DNA of 64,000 bases from an uncultured Collinsella sp. (GTDB taxonomy: Bacteria; Actinomycetota; Coriobacteriia; Coriobacteriales; Coriobacteriaceae), in assembly GCA_949288855.1 (NCBI GenBank), contig CASELS010000002.1, forward strand, positions 1 through 64,000, given 5' to 3'. The notes beneath the pieces were generated by a model. It had not been told where the DNA came from. It saw only the letters and a list, made by a program, of their open reading frames with translations, and searched no databases. The position numbers and the translations under genes were made by a program. Each line of letters opens with the position of its first letter. Position 1 is the stretch's first letter. Shown in pieces: positions 43,451 through 52,839 of the stretch.

Positions 43451-45118
43451 CTAGACCTCCATGACCACGGGGATGATCATCGGACGGGTCTTGGTGCGGT
43501 TCCAGATGAAGTTGGAGACGGAGTCGCGCACGGCCTTGCGCAGCGCGTCGGTGCCGCTTGAGGTGAAGTTGAACTTGCCCTTCTCGATGACCTTGATGAT
43601 GGCCTCCTGGGCGTCGCGCGCAAACTCGTCGTCGATGGTAAACGACACGCCGCGGCTGGAGAACTCGACCGCGTCGATCTTCTTGCGCTTGAGCGACACG
43701 ATGGCAACGGCCGTAACCATGCCGTCGTTGGCGAGCTTCTGGCGATCGCGCAGGACGATGGGGTCGGTGTCGCCGATACGCAGGCCGTCAACGTAGACCA
43801 CGCCGGACTCAACGGGCGTGCCGAGCTTGACCTGCCCACCGCGCATCTCGAGCGTGTCTCCGTTGTCGAGGATGAAGATGTGGTCGGCGGGGATGCCCAT
43901 CTTGCGGCCGAGGGCGGCGTGCGCGCGCAGATGCACCGCCTCGCCGTGGACCGGCATGAAGTAGCTCGGGCGCGCCATGGCGAGCATGAGCTTGAGCTCC
44001 TCCTGGCTGCCGTGGCCAGAGACGTGGACGAGCGTGCGGCTCTTGTCGTAGACGTCGCAGCCGATCTTGGCAAGGCTGTTGATCACCTGCTGGACGGCCT
44101 TCTCGTTACCGGGAACCGGCGTGGCCGAGATGATGACCGTGTCGCCGTCGTGGATGGAGAGCGTCTTGTGCTCGCCGTTGGCCATGCGGGAGAGGGCCGA
44201 GAGCGGCTCGCCCTGGGAGCCGGTGCACATGACGACGAGCTTGTCCTCGGGGAGGTTGTTGATCTCGTACGCGTCGATGAGGTCCTGCTCGTCGATGTTG
44301 AGGTAACCGAGCTCACGCGCCACACGCGTGTTGGTGAGCATGGAGCGGCCCGTGACAACGACCTTGCGGCCGCAGCGCTTAGCGGCGTCGCAGATCTGCT
44401 GGAGGCGATGGATATGACTCGAGAAGCTCGCCACAAAGACACGGCCGGGTGCGTTCTTGATGGCGGCGTAGAGCGAGGGGCCCACCTCGGCCTCGGACTT
44501 GGTGAAGCCGGGGACCGTGGCGTTGGTCGAGTCAGAGAGCAGAAGGTCGATGCCCTGCTTGGCAAAGCGGCTGATGGCAGCATAGTTGGGGCGCACGCCG
44601 TCGATGGGCGTCTGGTCGAGCTTGAAGTCGCCCGTGTGCATGACGGTGCCCTGCGGGGTCTTGATGTAGACGCCAAGCGCTCCGGGGATGGAGTGCGTCA
44701 TAGAGAAGAAGTCGAGCGAGATCTGACCGAGCGAGATGTGCGAGCCGTCCTTGACCTCGCGGAACTTAGGCGCCTTGATGCGGAACTCGGAGAGCTTGCC
44801 CTCGATAAAGCCCAGGGTGAGCTTGCTCGAGAAGATGGGCACCTTGTTGTTGAGGTCCTGCAGAAGATACGGCAGGGCGCCCGTATGGTCCTCGTGGCCG
44901 TGCGTGACCACGATACCGCGGAGCTTCTGCTCGTTCTCAAGCACGTAGGTATAGTCCGGCAGCACGAGGTCAATGCCGGGTTGGGAGTCATCGGGGAACA
45001 TAAGGCCGGCGTCGACGAGCACCATATCGGGCCCGCACTCGACCACGGTCATGTTCTTGCCGATGCCATCGAGGCCGCCGAGCGGGATGATACGAAGGGG
45101 CGGATTCTGTTTTGCCAT
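43451..45118 (-). CDS. rnj: Ribonuclease J
   Basis: Metallo-beta-lactamase-fold RNase with 5'-3' exo- and endonuclease activity in mRNA decay and rRNA maturation. The 555-residue protein has GGLDGIGKNMTVVE, the zinc motif HGHEDHTGALPY, HTGDFKLDQ, the beta-CASP region with SGHGSQEELKLMLAM and PVHGE, and the RNase J C-terminal domain. The leader (45119-45269) contains a 6-bp perfect hairpin CGCAGG-TATT-CCTGCG and no gene. Together with RNase Y it gives the Gram-positive-type decay machinery. Confidence 0.95.
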   Translation of the reverse strand: MAKQNPPLRIIPLGGLDGIGKNMTVVECGPDMVLVDAGLMFPDDSQPGIDLVLPDYTYVLENEQKLRGIVVTHGHEDHTGALPYLLQDLNNKVPIFSSKLTLGFIEGKLSEFRIKAPKFREVKDGSHISLGQISLDFFSMTHSIPGALGVYIKTPQGTVMHTGDFKLDQTPIDGVRPNYAAISRFAKQGIDLLLSDSTNATVPGFTKSEAEVGPSLYAAIKNAPGRVFVASFSSHIHRLQQICDAAKRCGRKVVVTGRSMLTNTRVARELGYLNIDEQDLIDAYEINNLPEDKLVVMCTGSQGEPLSALSRMANGEHKTLSIHDGDTVIISATPVPGNEKAVQQVINSLAKIGCDVYDKSRTLVHVSGHGSQEELKLMLAMARPSYFMPVHGEAVHLRAHAALGRKMGIPADHIFILDNGDTLEMRGGQVKLGTPVESGVVYVDGLRIGDTDPIVLRDRQKLANDGMVTAVAIVSLKRKKIDAVEFSSRGVSFTIDDEFARDAQEAIIKVIEKGKFNFTSSGTDALRKAVRDSVSNFIWNRTKTRPMIIPVVMEV

Positions 45119-45269
45119 GACTAAGTATGTTTCCTTTCAAGTCGCAAAATATGAACACGCAGGTATTCCTGCGAAAACGTATAAGTGACGCACAAAGTAA
45201 CTTTACATAGTAACGCGCACAGGCAAGGTTTTGACCGCCGATAATCGAGACCCACAGGAACTACCGAGC

Positions 45270-46028
45270 TTAACATCCCAGCAAGAACTCCAACGCCCGC
45301 AGACGCGCGTCGAGGTGGACGGCCGCCCACGCATGCGTGAGCGCGAGCAGAAGCGCGGCGGTCTGAACATCGATGGGGGCATCTGCGAGCTCGTCGAACC
45401 TGAGGGCCATAAGGGCGCGCAGCCACGCGACGGTAGCCGTATCGAGTTCCTCGGCGCCGGCGACGCTTGAGGCGCATGAAGCGCACAGCAGCCCTCCCGC
45501 CGCGGCGGAGAAGTAGCTCACGGCCTCGTCCCCGCAGAGCACGCACGAACCAAAATCGGGCCGGTACCCCAGGTGCGCCAAGGTCTTCATGGCGTACGCC
45601 GCAACGATCAGATCGCGGTGCGCTCCGTCGAGCTGCCGCGAGGCGTCACCCAAGAGGCTGAGCGCGCGCTCCGTGATGGCAAACACAAAGGGGTCCGGTG
45701 CGTCTTCGAAGGAGCAGAGCCGCGCGACCTCGACGATAGCGCTCGCCGAGGTGAGCAGCTCATAGCTTGGCATAGCCCCCAGCGGGGCGGCAAGAAGCTC
45801 CGCCTGGGAGACAACATCGAGGTTGCGCCCGCGGGCGATGAGGAGGTCGACCTCGCAGCAGAGGTCGCATCGGGCGGCCAGACGGCTGCCAGGTTTGCGC
45901 GCCCCCTTGGCAACAGCACGGAGCTGGCGCCCATCGTCGGCAAGAAGCGTCAGGATAAGATCGCTCTCGCCGAGCTTGGTCTTATCGAGCACGATGGCCC
46001 GGCACCGATATGTCCTCCCCTGCGCCAT
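45270..46028 (-). CDS. recO: DNA repair protein RecO
   Basis: Loads RecA onto SSB-coated DNA with RecR. The 252-residue protein has the N-terminal OB fold (YRCRAIVLDKTKLGESDLILTLLADD) and a C-terminal helical domain with a zinc finger (CVLCGDE then CASC). The ATG at 46028 is chosen; a TTG four codons upstream is possible. It follows era by 30 bases, the usual era-recO order. Confidence 0.92.
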   Translation of the reverse strand: MAQGRTYRCRAIVLDKTKLGESDLILTLLADDGRQLRAVAKGARKPGSRLAARCDLCCEVDLLIARGRNLDVVSQAELLAAPLGAMPSYELLTSASAIVEVARLCSFEDAPDPFVFAITERALSLLGDASRQLDGAHRDLIVAAYAMKTLAHLGYRPDFGSCVLCGDEAVSYFSAAAGGLLCASCASSVAGAEELDTATVAWLRALMALRFDELADAPIDVQTAALLLALTHAWAAVHLDARLRALEFLLGC

Positions 46029-46058
46029 GATGCCGCTCAAACAAAAGCCGCGGGTACG

Positions 46059-47099
46059 CTACTCGTCGGCAGCGTAGCCGAGCCGGCGGATTTCGCGGAC
46101 ATCGCTTCGCCAGTTGGGGCGCACGCGGACCTCGAGGTCCAAAAAGACGCGGCAGTCGAAGATCCGTTCCAGGTCGCGGCGCGCCTCGGAACCGATCTTT
46201 TTGATCATGGCGCCGCGCTTGCCGATGATGATGCCCTTCTGGCCCTCGCGCTCCACAAGAATCGTCGCCTTGAGGGCAAGCACCGAGCCGCCCTTCTTGA
46301 ACTCCATCTCGTCGCAGGTGACGCCCACCGCATGGGGCACCTCCTCACGCGTGAGGAGCAGGACCTTCTCGCGGATGAACTCGGCAACGAGTATCTCGTC
46401 GGACTCGTCGGTCTTCATACCCGCGGGGAACCAGCGCGGCCCCTCGGGCAGGTGGCTCTCCACCAGAGAGCAGAACGTATCGACATTGAAGCCCTCAACA
46501 GAGGAGACCACGAGCTCGTCGTCAAAGTCCATCAGCTCATGCGCGGCGGCGAGCTGCACGGTGACCTGGTCGGGCGTGGCGAGGTCAATCTTGGTAAGCA
46601 CGAGGATCTTGGTTGCCGAGCACTTCTTGACGCGTTCGGCGACCCACGCGTCGCCCGTGCCGATGGGCTTGGTGGCGTCGATCAAAAAGGCGACGACATC
46701 AACATCGGCAAGCTCTGCGAGCGCACTGCGGTTGAGCTCGCCGCCAAGCGAGTCCTGCGGCTTGTGGAGGCCGGGCGTGTCGACGAAGACGATCTGGCAC
46801 CCCTCGCGGTTGACGACGCCCCTCATGCGGCGGCGCGTCGTCTGCGCAACGGGCGAGGTGATGGCAACCTTCTCCCCCAAGCAGGCGTTGAGCAACGTCG
46901 ACTTGCCGGCGTTGGGCCTGCCCACCAAGGCGACGAAACCAGAACGGAACCCTTCGGGGACGTCACCGGCCACCATGCCAAACATCTCGCCCGAGGTGGC
47001 ATCGTCCTCGGCGAGGGCGTCGATCTCGTCATCGGTCATGTTGGCAAAGGGGTCGAAGTCGACCTCGTCCTCAAAGACGTCTTCAGAATACTCGCTCAA
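46059..47099 (-). CDS. era: GTPase Era
   Basis: 16S rRNA-binding GTPase needed for 30S maturation. The G domain begins near residue 54 with GRPNAGKST, then QTTRRRMRG, DTPGLHKP and LTKIDL, and a C-terminal KH domain shows GKRGAMIKKIGSEARRDLE. At 346 residues it is about 45-50 longer than usual because of an acidic N-terminal extension (EDVFEDEVDFDPFA and following). No internal ATG with a better ribosome site is evident, so the extension seems genuine. Confidence 0.94.
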   Translation of the reverse strand: MSEYSEDVFEDEVDFDPFANMTDDEIDALAEDDATSGEMFGMVAGDVPEGFRSGFVALVGRPNAGKSTLLNACLGEKVAITSPVAQTTRRRMRGVVNREGCQIVFVDTPGLHKPQDSLGGELNRSALAELADVDVVAFLIDATKPIGTGDAWVAERVKKCSATKILVLTKIDLATPDQVTVQLAAAHELMDFDDELVVSSVEGFNVDTFCSLVESHLPEGPRWFPAGMKTDESDEILVAEFIREKVLLLTREEVPHAVGVTCDEMEFKKGGSVLALKATILVEREGQKGIIIGKRGAMIKKIGSEARRDLERIFDCRVFLDLEVRVRPNWRSDVREIRRLGYAADE

Positions 47100-47131
47100 G
47101 GCAAACTCCTAGCTAGATACCGCAGCACCCG

Positions 47132-47509
47132 CTACAGCAGGGTGAACGCGCGGACGAACACGATGATGCCGACGATGGCGGACGTCACCGAAAGGGTGAA
47201 CACGCTTGCGGCGGCAATGTCCTTGGCGCGCTTGGCAAGCGGGTGCAGCTCCTGCGTGGCCAAATCGACGATGGCCTCGATGGAGGTGTTGACGAGCTCG
47301 GCAAAGAGCACGAGCCCGATGCAGAGGATGATAAGAATCCACGAGAGCGCATCGAGCTTGAGTACGAAACCTGCGATGAGCGCAGCTACGCCCACGCAGA
47401 TCTGCACGTTGATGTTGCGCTCGGTGGTGACGGCGGTCCGGAAGCCCTCGAGTGCATAGCGGAAGGACCGCAGGAACGTGGGGTGCTCCCTGTTGGAACC
47501 GGGAATCAT
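47132..47509 (-). CDS. dgkA: Diacylglycerol / undecaprenol kinase family protein
   Basis: A small (125-residue) trimeric membrane kinase. SFRYALEGFRTAVTTERNINVQI at the N-terminus, and ELVNTSIEAIVDL with the catalytic Glu, are diagnostic, and three hydrophobic segments are visible. Gram-positive members phosphorylate undecaprenol rather than diacylglycerol, which would feed cell-wall synthesis; substrate choice cannot be read from the sequence. It is in the standard ybeY-dgkA-era order. Confidence 0.93.
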   Translation of the reverse strand: MIPGSNREHPTFLRSFRYALEGFRTAVTTERNINVQICVGVAALIAGFVLKLDALSWILIILCIGLVLFAELVNTSIEAIVDLATQELHPLAKRAKDIAAASVFTLSVTSAIVGIIVFVRAFTLL

Positions 47510-47527
47510 CTCATACCTCCTGTATCG

Positions 47528-48037
47528 TCAGTCTTGCGTGTGGCGCGTCGTGGGGCCGATGCGCACCGAATCTGGGTCGTCCCCGCGCATGCAGGCGAGC
47601 TCGCGCAGCAGCTCCTCCTCGCGGGCCTCCATCTCGCGCGCCTCCTCGTCCTCGAGGTGATCGTATCCCAGAAGGTGCAGAAGGCCGTGCACGAGCATGA
47701 GGCGGCACTCGGTGGCGTCATCGTTGTCAAACTCCGGCGCCTGGCGGGCGATCTGAAGCGGGTCGATGAGGATGTCGCCGAGCTCAAGCGGCATGCCCTG
47801 GGGCTTCTCCTCCGCAAAGGGGTCGTCGATGGGAAACGAGAGCACGTCAGTTGGTGCGTCGATGCCGCGCCACTCGGCGTTGAGGGCGCGCATCTCATCG
47901 TCACCGATCCAGCTGAATGAGACCTCGGCCGTATCCGCCACGCCCTCGGCGGCGAGCACGTGGGCGCAGATGGCTTCGATCTCGCTATCGGCAAGCGGGA
48001 CCGCAAGGGAGTCGTCGTTGGTGATGAGAACGCTCAC
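47528..48037 (-). CDS. ybeY: Endoribonuclease YbeY
   Basis: Metal-dependent RNase for 16S rRNA 3'-end maturation and ribosome quality control. The 169-residue protein has the family zinc motif H-x3-H-x5-H in HGLLHLLGYDH, preceded by PTDVLSFP and LGDILID. The GTG at 48037 is chosen because GAAAGGGG lies 7 bases upstream; the frame extends 11 codons further into phoH without a good start. Confidence 0.93.
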   Translation of the reverse strand: MSVLITNDDSLAVPLADSEIEAICAHVLAAEGVADTAEVSFSWIGDDEMRALNAEWRGIDAPTDVLSFPIDDPFAEEKPQGMPLELGDILIDPLQIARQAPEFDNDDATECRLMLVHGLLHLLGYDHLEDEEAREMEAREEELLRELACMRGDDPDSVRIGPTTRHTQD

Positions 48038-48050
48038 AGGACCGCCCCTT

Positions 48051-49007
48051 TCACTTCTTGGAGGTTTCAAAGGCGTCGTACGCCTCGACGATGCGCCCGA
48101 CGAGCGAGTGCCTCACCACATCGGTGCGGTCGAGGTGAATGAAGGCGATATCGTCCACACCGCGCAGAATGTCCTCGATATCGGTGAGGCCCCCGCGGCG
48201 CCCCACGAGGTCGCGCTGCGTCATGTCGCCGGTGATGATGAACTTGGAATTGAAGCCCAGGCGGGTAAGGAACATCTTCATCTGCTCGGGCGTGGTGTTC
48301 TGCGCCTCGTCGAGAAGTACGAACGCGTCGTTTAGCGTGCGGCCGCGCATGTAGGCAAGCGGCGCGATCTCGATGACGCCGCGCTCCACGAGCTCCGAGG
48401 CGCGCTCCATGTCGGTCATATCAAAGAGCGCGTCAAAGAGCGGGCGCACATACGGGTCAATCTTCTCCTGAAGGGTCCCCGGGAGGTAGCCCAGGCTCTC
48501 CCCCGCCTCCACCACGGGGCGAGTAAGAACGATACGGGTCACCTCGCGCCGCTTGAGGGCGCCTACCGCCATCGCCATGGCAAGATAGGTCTTACCTGTG
48601 CCGGCGGGCCCCAGGCAGAAGGTGACGGTGTTGGAGCGGATGGCGTCGATGTAGCGCTTCTGGCCGAGCGTCTTGGGCCTGAGCGCGCGCCCGCGGTACG
48701 TGAGCAGGATGTCATCGCGGAAGTCCGCCGCACCCGCCCCGCTCTCGCGCAGGGCATCGAGCAGGCGCACGGCCTCGTCAGCGGTAAGCGCGCGCCCGGA
48801 GGCGGCCTCTTGCATGAGCTTGCCAAAGAGCCGGGTCAGAAGCTCGACCTCGCCGGGTGTACCGGCGAGCGTGACCGAATCGCCGCGAAACAGGATGCTC
48901 GCAGGTGTCCGCTCCTCGATAGCGCGCAAAACGGCATCGCCCGCACCCGAGAGCACCCGGGCATCGACGGTATCGGGAATTGAAAGCCGCACGGTTGCGC
49001 TATCCAT
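48051..49007 (-). CDS. phoH: PhoH-family ATPase
   Basis: A 318-residue helicase-like ATPase of the PhoH family, often linked to YbeY and RNA metabolism. Walker A GPAGTGKTYLA and Walker B LLDEAQNTTPEQMKMFLTR are intact, with TGDMTQRDL. An N-terminal KH-like region (residues about 1-85) precedes the ATPase. The ATG at 49007 overlaps the end of mtaB by 8 bases; a longer frame would lie inside mtaB. ybeY follows 13 bases later. Confidence 0.94.
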   Translation of the reverse strand: MDSATVRLSIPDTVDARVLSGAGDAVLRAIEERTPASILFRGDSVTLAGTPGEVELLTRLFGKLMQEAASGRALTADEAVRLLDALRESGAGAADFRDDILLTYRGRALRPKTLGQKRYIDAIRSNTVTFCLGPAGTGKTYLAMAMAVGALKRREVTRIVLTRPVVEAGESLGYLPGTLQEKIDPYVRPLFDALFDMTDMERASELVERGVIEIAPLAYMRGRTLNDAFVLLDEAQNTTPEQMKMFLTRLGFNSKFIITGDMTQRDLVGRRGGLTDIEDILRGVDDIAFIHLDRTDVVRHSLVGRIVEAYDAFETSKK

Positions 49008-50328
49008 CGCACTCCTCACTCGCTGCATCCTCGGACCGCGCCACGCGACCGTAGAGGGCACCGGATTCGTCCATCCCCATGATAGCAACACGAACGAGCG
49101 CTGGCGTGGTCTTGGGGGCGTCCATAACGTGGATCCGGTGGAACGAGGCGAGGGTCGCCGGGCGTCCCGCCTCCAGCACTGCGTTTTCCACCGTGTCGAT
49201 GCGCGAGCGAGCGTCATAGCGCGCGAGGTCCTGAGCGAGCGCACGCATGCGGACACTCCGCTCCTCCTTCACCTCAGGGGGAACCTGATCAGGCATATCC
49301 GCCGCGACGGTGCCGGGGCGCGCGCTGTAGCGGAACACGTGCATGCGCGAGAAACCGACCTTGCGGCAGAAGGCAAGCGACTGCTCGAACTCCTCCTCCG
49401 TCTCGCCGGGAAAGCCCACGATCACGTCGCAGGAGAGCGCAACCTCGGGAAGGCGCGTGCGGATGCGCTCGGTAAGCGCCAGGAACTCCTCCGCGGTATA
49501 CGGCCTGCCCATGCGTGAGAGCGTCTCGGTCGAACCCGACTGGAGCGGCAGGTGCAGAAACGGCGCGATGCGGTCCTTGTGCGCGGCCATGTAATCGATC
49601 AGGCGGTCGCTCACGTCCATGGGCTCGAGCGAGGACAGGCGCACCTGGGCGACGGAGGTCTCCTCCAAAATGGCGCGGAGGAGCTCGTCAATCTCCACAT
49701 GCTCGTCGCTCGGCCCCACGCCGTCGTAAGCACCGAGGTTGACGCCGGTGAGCACGACCTCGGGGATACCCGCCTCGGTAGCGAGGCGCACCTGGTCGAG
49801 CACCGCCTCAACGGGAACGGAGCGCTCGGGCCCGCGCGCCTTCCAGACGATGCAGTAGGCGCACCGGTTGTTGCAGCCATCCTGCACCTTGATGCCCCAG
49901 CGCGAGCGGCCGAGCATCTCGGCAAGCGAGCGGGCGTCGACGCCGCCCTCGGCCGCCTCATCCGTCTCGGCGTCCGTACGGTCGAGGGAGAGAAGCTCGC
50001 AGGCGCGGTCGACGACGCTTATCTTCGACGGCTCGACACAGACGCGGTCGGAGAGCTCCTCGAGCATGTCGGGGTGGAGGTTGGCAGCACAGCCGGTGGC
50101 GATGACGATGGGCTCGCCCGGCTGGCCGAGCGCATGTCGCACGGCCTTGCGGGTCTTGGCCTCCGCCTCACCGGTAACGGCGCAGGTGTTGATAACGATG
50201 AGTGCGGCCTCCTCGGCGGGAACGAGCGAGAAACCCGCCTGAGCGAACTCGCGCGAGATGCGGTCTGACTCGACGCGGTTCACCCGGCAGCCGAGATTGA
50301 TTACGGAAACGCCTGTGCTACCTGTCAT
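49000..50328 (-). CDS. mtaB: tRNA t6A37 methylthiotransferase MtaB
   Basis: Radical-SAM enzyme that makes ms2t6A37 in tRNAs reading ANN codons. The 442-residue protein has the MtaB-type opening NLGCRVNRVESD, cysteines in NTCAVTGEAEAK and ATGCAAN, and the cluster motif CNNRCAYCIVWKARGPERS. With MiaB and RimO it is the third methylthiotransferase in this window. It lies 3 bases after dnaJ. Confidence 0.95.
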   Translation of the reverse strand: MTGSTGVSVINLGCRVNRVESDRISREFAQAGFSLVPAEEAALIVINTCAVTGEAEAKTRKAVRHALGQPGEPIVIATGCAANLHPDMLEELSDRVCVEPSKISVVDRACELLSLDRTDAETDEAAEGGVDARSLAEMLGRSRWGIKVQDGCNNRCAYCIVWKARGPERSVPVEAVLDQVRLATEAGIPEVVLTGVNLGAYDGVGPSDEHVEIDELLRAILEETSVAQVRLSSLEPMDVSDRLIDYMAAHKDRIAPFLHLPLQSGSTETLSRMGRPYTAEEFLALTERIRTRLPEVALSCDVIVGFPGETEEEFEQSLAFCRKVGFSRMHVFRYSARPGTVAADMPDQVPPEVKEERSVRMRALAQDLARYDARSRIDTVENAVLEAGRPATLASFHRIHVMDAPKTTPALVRVAIMGMDESGALYGRVARSEDAASEECDG

Positions 50329-50331
50329 CGC

Positions 50332-51480
50332 CTAATCCAGAATGTCGTCTATGGCATCGCGAATGCGGTCGCCTACGCTTTTGCGCGGCGCCGGCGCATA
50401 TGCCTCGCGGTTGTGCTCCGCGTAGCTCTCCAGAATGCGACGGGACTCGTCGTCGAGCTTTGTGGGGACCGTGACGCGCACCCGCGCGACGGCGCGGCCG
50501 CGCGATCCTCCCCCGCCGATGCGGGGCATGCCGTGCTCCTCGAGGGTCACCGTGTCGCCAAACTGGGTGCCCGCCGGGACCTCGAAGACAAGCGTCTCGT
50601 CCGGCATGATGCCGGCGACCTCGACGCTGCAGCCAAGCGCCGCCTGGACCATGGAGACCTCGATCTCGCACGCGAGGTCGTCGCCCACGCGGCGGAAACG
50701 GCTGTGGTCCTCGATACCCACCGTGACGATGAGGTCACCCGACTCCGCACCGCGGAAACCCGCCTCGCCGTAGCCGCGCACACGCAGCTGCCTGCCCGAG
50801 GAGATGCCCGCGGGAATCTGGACGTCGATCTTCTCATGGCTGGGCGTGCGCCCCTGTCCGTCGCACATCTCGCAGGGGTGGTCGATGATGACGCCCTCGC
50901 CGCCGCAATCCGGGCAGGGAGACGATGACTGCATCTGGCCAAAGATGGAGCGTTGGACCGTGGTGACAAAGCCGGTGCCATGGCAGCGCGGGCACTCGGT
51001 CTCCTTCGCACCCTCGGAAAGACCGGTGCCGTGGCAGTCCTCGCACGGAGCGAGGCGGTCAAAGGAGATGGTCTTGGTGCAGCCGAGGGCCGCCTCCTCC
51101 AGGGTGATAGTGACCGAGATGGCCATGTCGCGGCCCTGGCGGCGCTGTGCGCGCCTCCTGCCGCCACCGGCCCCGCCGCCGAAGAAGGACGAGAAGATGT
51201 CGTCCATCCCCATGCCGCCGAAGATATCGTTGAGGTCGACATAGCCCGAACCCATGGGGCCGTCCGCCGAACCGTAGCGATCGTAGTTGGCGCGCTTCTG
51301 CTCGTCGGAGAGAACCGAGTACGCCTCGTTCAGCTCCTTGAACTTCTCCTCGGCATCGGGGTCGTCCGAGACATCCGGGTGCACCGTGCGCGCTTTCTTG
51401 AGAAACGCGCGCTTGATCGTGCGCTGGTCGGCATCGCGGTCGACACCCAGTACCTCGTAATAGTCCCTTTTCTCCGCCAC
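50332..51480 (-). CDS. dnaJ: Chaperone DnaJ
   Basis: Hsp40 co-chaperone that stimulates DnaK. The 382-residue protein has a J domain (residues about 6-70 with the HPD tripeptide), a Gly-rich region, four CxxCxGxG zinc motifs (CEDCHGTG, CPRCHGTG, CPDCGGEG, CEMCDGQG) and a complete C-terminal substrate-binding region. The GTG at 51480 is used because GGGAAGG is 8 bases upstream; a TTG two codons earlier is in frame. No dnaK, grpE or CIRCE element is nearby. Confidence 0.95.
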   Translation of the reverse strand: MAEKRDYYEVLGVDRDADQRTIKRAFLKKARTVHPDVSDDPDAEEKFKELNEAYSVLSDEQKRANYDRYGSADGPMGSGYVDLNDIFGGMGMDDIFSSFFGGGAGGGRRRAQRRQGRDMAISVTITLEEAALGCTKTISFDRLAPCEDCHGTGLSEGAKETECPRCHGTGFVTTVQRSIFGQMQSSSPCPDCGGEGVIIDHPCEMCDGQGRTPSHEKIDVQIPAGISSGRQLRVRGYGEAGFRGAESGDLIVTVGIEDHSRFRRVGDDLACEIEVSMVQAALGCSVEVAGIMPDETLVFEVPAGTQFGDTVTLEEHGMPRIGGGGSRGRAVARVRVTVPTKLDDESRRILESYAEHNREAYAPAPRKSVGDRIRDAIDDILD

Positions 51481-51652
51481 GGACAAAACCTTCCCCCACG
51501 ATGGCGCCCAAGCGAGGCGCCCTTAGTTACTCCAGCAAAAACCGACGGTCACACCGACGTTACCCGTTGTACCCGATGGCGGCCACCTTAAATCAAAGGC
51601 GCGCACGCACCTGCGCGGTGCCTCGCACGAGCGCCGCCCTCGGCCACGGCGA

Positions 51653-52771
51653 CTACATGTAGAAATACGGGCGGTAATACAGACCGCTCGAGCAGCTCAC
51701 AAACCAGAACATGATGACCGCGTAGAAAAGCGCGTTTGCAAACCCGCTCACAAAGCGTGCGCCACCGCGGCGCCACCACAGAGGCGTCCGGTGCAGGACG
51801 TCGTCAGAGAGCACTTGGAACACGCCGAAGCCAAAGACCGCGATGCAGATGACGGCCATGATGGAAAGCGACTGCAAAAACGCGAACAGCGCAAGGAAGG
51901 GCGTTGCGAAACCCATGACGTAGAAGCCCTGGCGCGCGCTTCCGTCCAGGCGCTCCGCGGCGACGCGCGCGCGACCGATGAGGTCGCCGCCGGCCGCCCC
52001 GTTGGTACCGGCATGCCCCATGCCGGCAACACGCACGCGGTCGCCGTCGTGCGTACCGGGCGGGAACTCGATGACGGCCTCGCTCATGACCTGGGTGCGG
52101 CCCGAACCGCCGCACTCCGGGCAGGGGTCTGCCACGACCTTGCCCGAGCCGCCGCACTCGGGGCAGACCATCTGGAACATCCCGCCGCCAAAGAGAAACG
52201 CCATGTCGACGCCGATGGTACCGGTGCCGCCGCAGCTCGGGCACGTATGCGCATGCTCGGTCGAGACCGAACCCGACCCGTGGCAGTGCCCGCAGGACTC
52301 GTAGCGGCGATACTTCACGCCCTTGCGCACGCCACATTTGACGTCTTCTGCCGTGAGCTCGACATCGACGACCACGTCGGCGCCGTTCTCGGGGTTGTAG
52401 GCGGACGAGGAGCGGCGCTGGGAGCGCCCCTGCGCCCAACCGCCAAAGCCCGCGCCAAACGGGAAGCCGCCGTCGAAGGGCGAGGCACCATAGCCTCCGC
52501 CGTAGCTGCCGTACGAGCCGCTTGCGGGCGCGGAGCCGGCAAAGGGGTTGCCCGAGCGCATGGCGTCGTAGCGGGCGCGCTTCTGCTCGTCGGAGAGCAC
52601 CGCGTAGGCCTCAGACACCTCTTTGAAGCGCTCCTCCGCATCGGGCGCCTTGTTCACATCGGGATGAAGCTTGCGCGCCTTCTGCTGAAAAGCCTTTTGA
52701 ATCTCGCGTTTGTCGGCATCTTTGGAAACGCCGAGGATCGCGTAGTAGTCCTTCTCGTTCATCGTGGCCAT
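51653..52771 (-). CDS. Membrane-anchored DnaJ-family protein
   Basis: A 372-residue DnaJ paralogue with an unusual end. It has a J domain at about 7-70 (HPD 36-38), a Gly/Ser-rich linker and four zinc cysteine pairs (160/163, 177/180, 203/206, 217/220). The C-terminal substrate domain is cut to one short module (about 225-285), and then two hydrophobic segments follow at about 290-322 and 340-362. It should therefore sit in the membrane with the J domain in the cytoplasm. It occupies the hemW-dnaJ interval, where many Gram-positives have hrcA. The ATG at 52771 is chosen; 52762 is possible. Confidence 0.85.
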   Translation of the reverse strand: MATMNEKDYYAILGVSKDADKREIQKAFQQKARKLHPDVNKAPDAEERFKEVSEAYAVLSDEQKRARYDAMRSGNPFAGSAPASGSYGSYGGGYGASPFDGGFPFGAGFGGWAQGRSQRRSSSAYNPENGADVVVDVELTAEDVKCGVRKGVKYRRYESCGHCHGSGSVSTEHAHTCPSCGGTGTIGVDMAFLFGGGMFQMVCPECGGSGKVVADPCPECGGSGRTQVMSEAVIEFPPGTHDGDRVRVAGMGHAGTNGAAGGDLIGRARVAAERLDGSARQGFYVMGFATPFLALFAFLQSLSIMAVICIAVFGFGVFQVLSDDVLHRTPLWWRRGGARFVSGFANALFYAVIMFWFVSCSSGLYYRPYFYM

Positions 52772-52839
52772 AGAGGCAAAAACCCTTTCGAAACACACCA
52801 CAGACGGGTGATATTGTACCGAAGTGCCGCCAGCGTCAA

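Noticed and set aside
45573-47459. A 628-codon open frame on the + strand
   Set aside because: Antisense shadow of recO, era and dgkA with no recognisable domain.
51487-51652. CIRCE or HAIR heat-shock operator upstream of dnaJ
   Set aside because: No TTAGCACTC-N9-GAGTGCTAA or CTTGAGT-N7-ACTCAAG-like inverted repeat is visible.
52813-52839. Promoter for the membrane DnaJ gene (TTGACG / TACAAT, minus strand)
   Set aside because: The spacer is only 15 bp, so it was not listed as a feature, though it may be weakly active.
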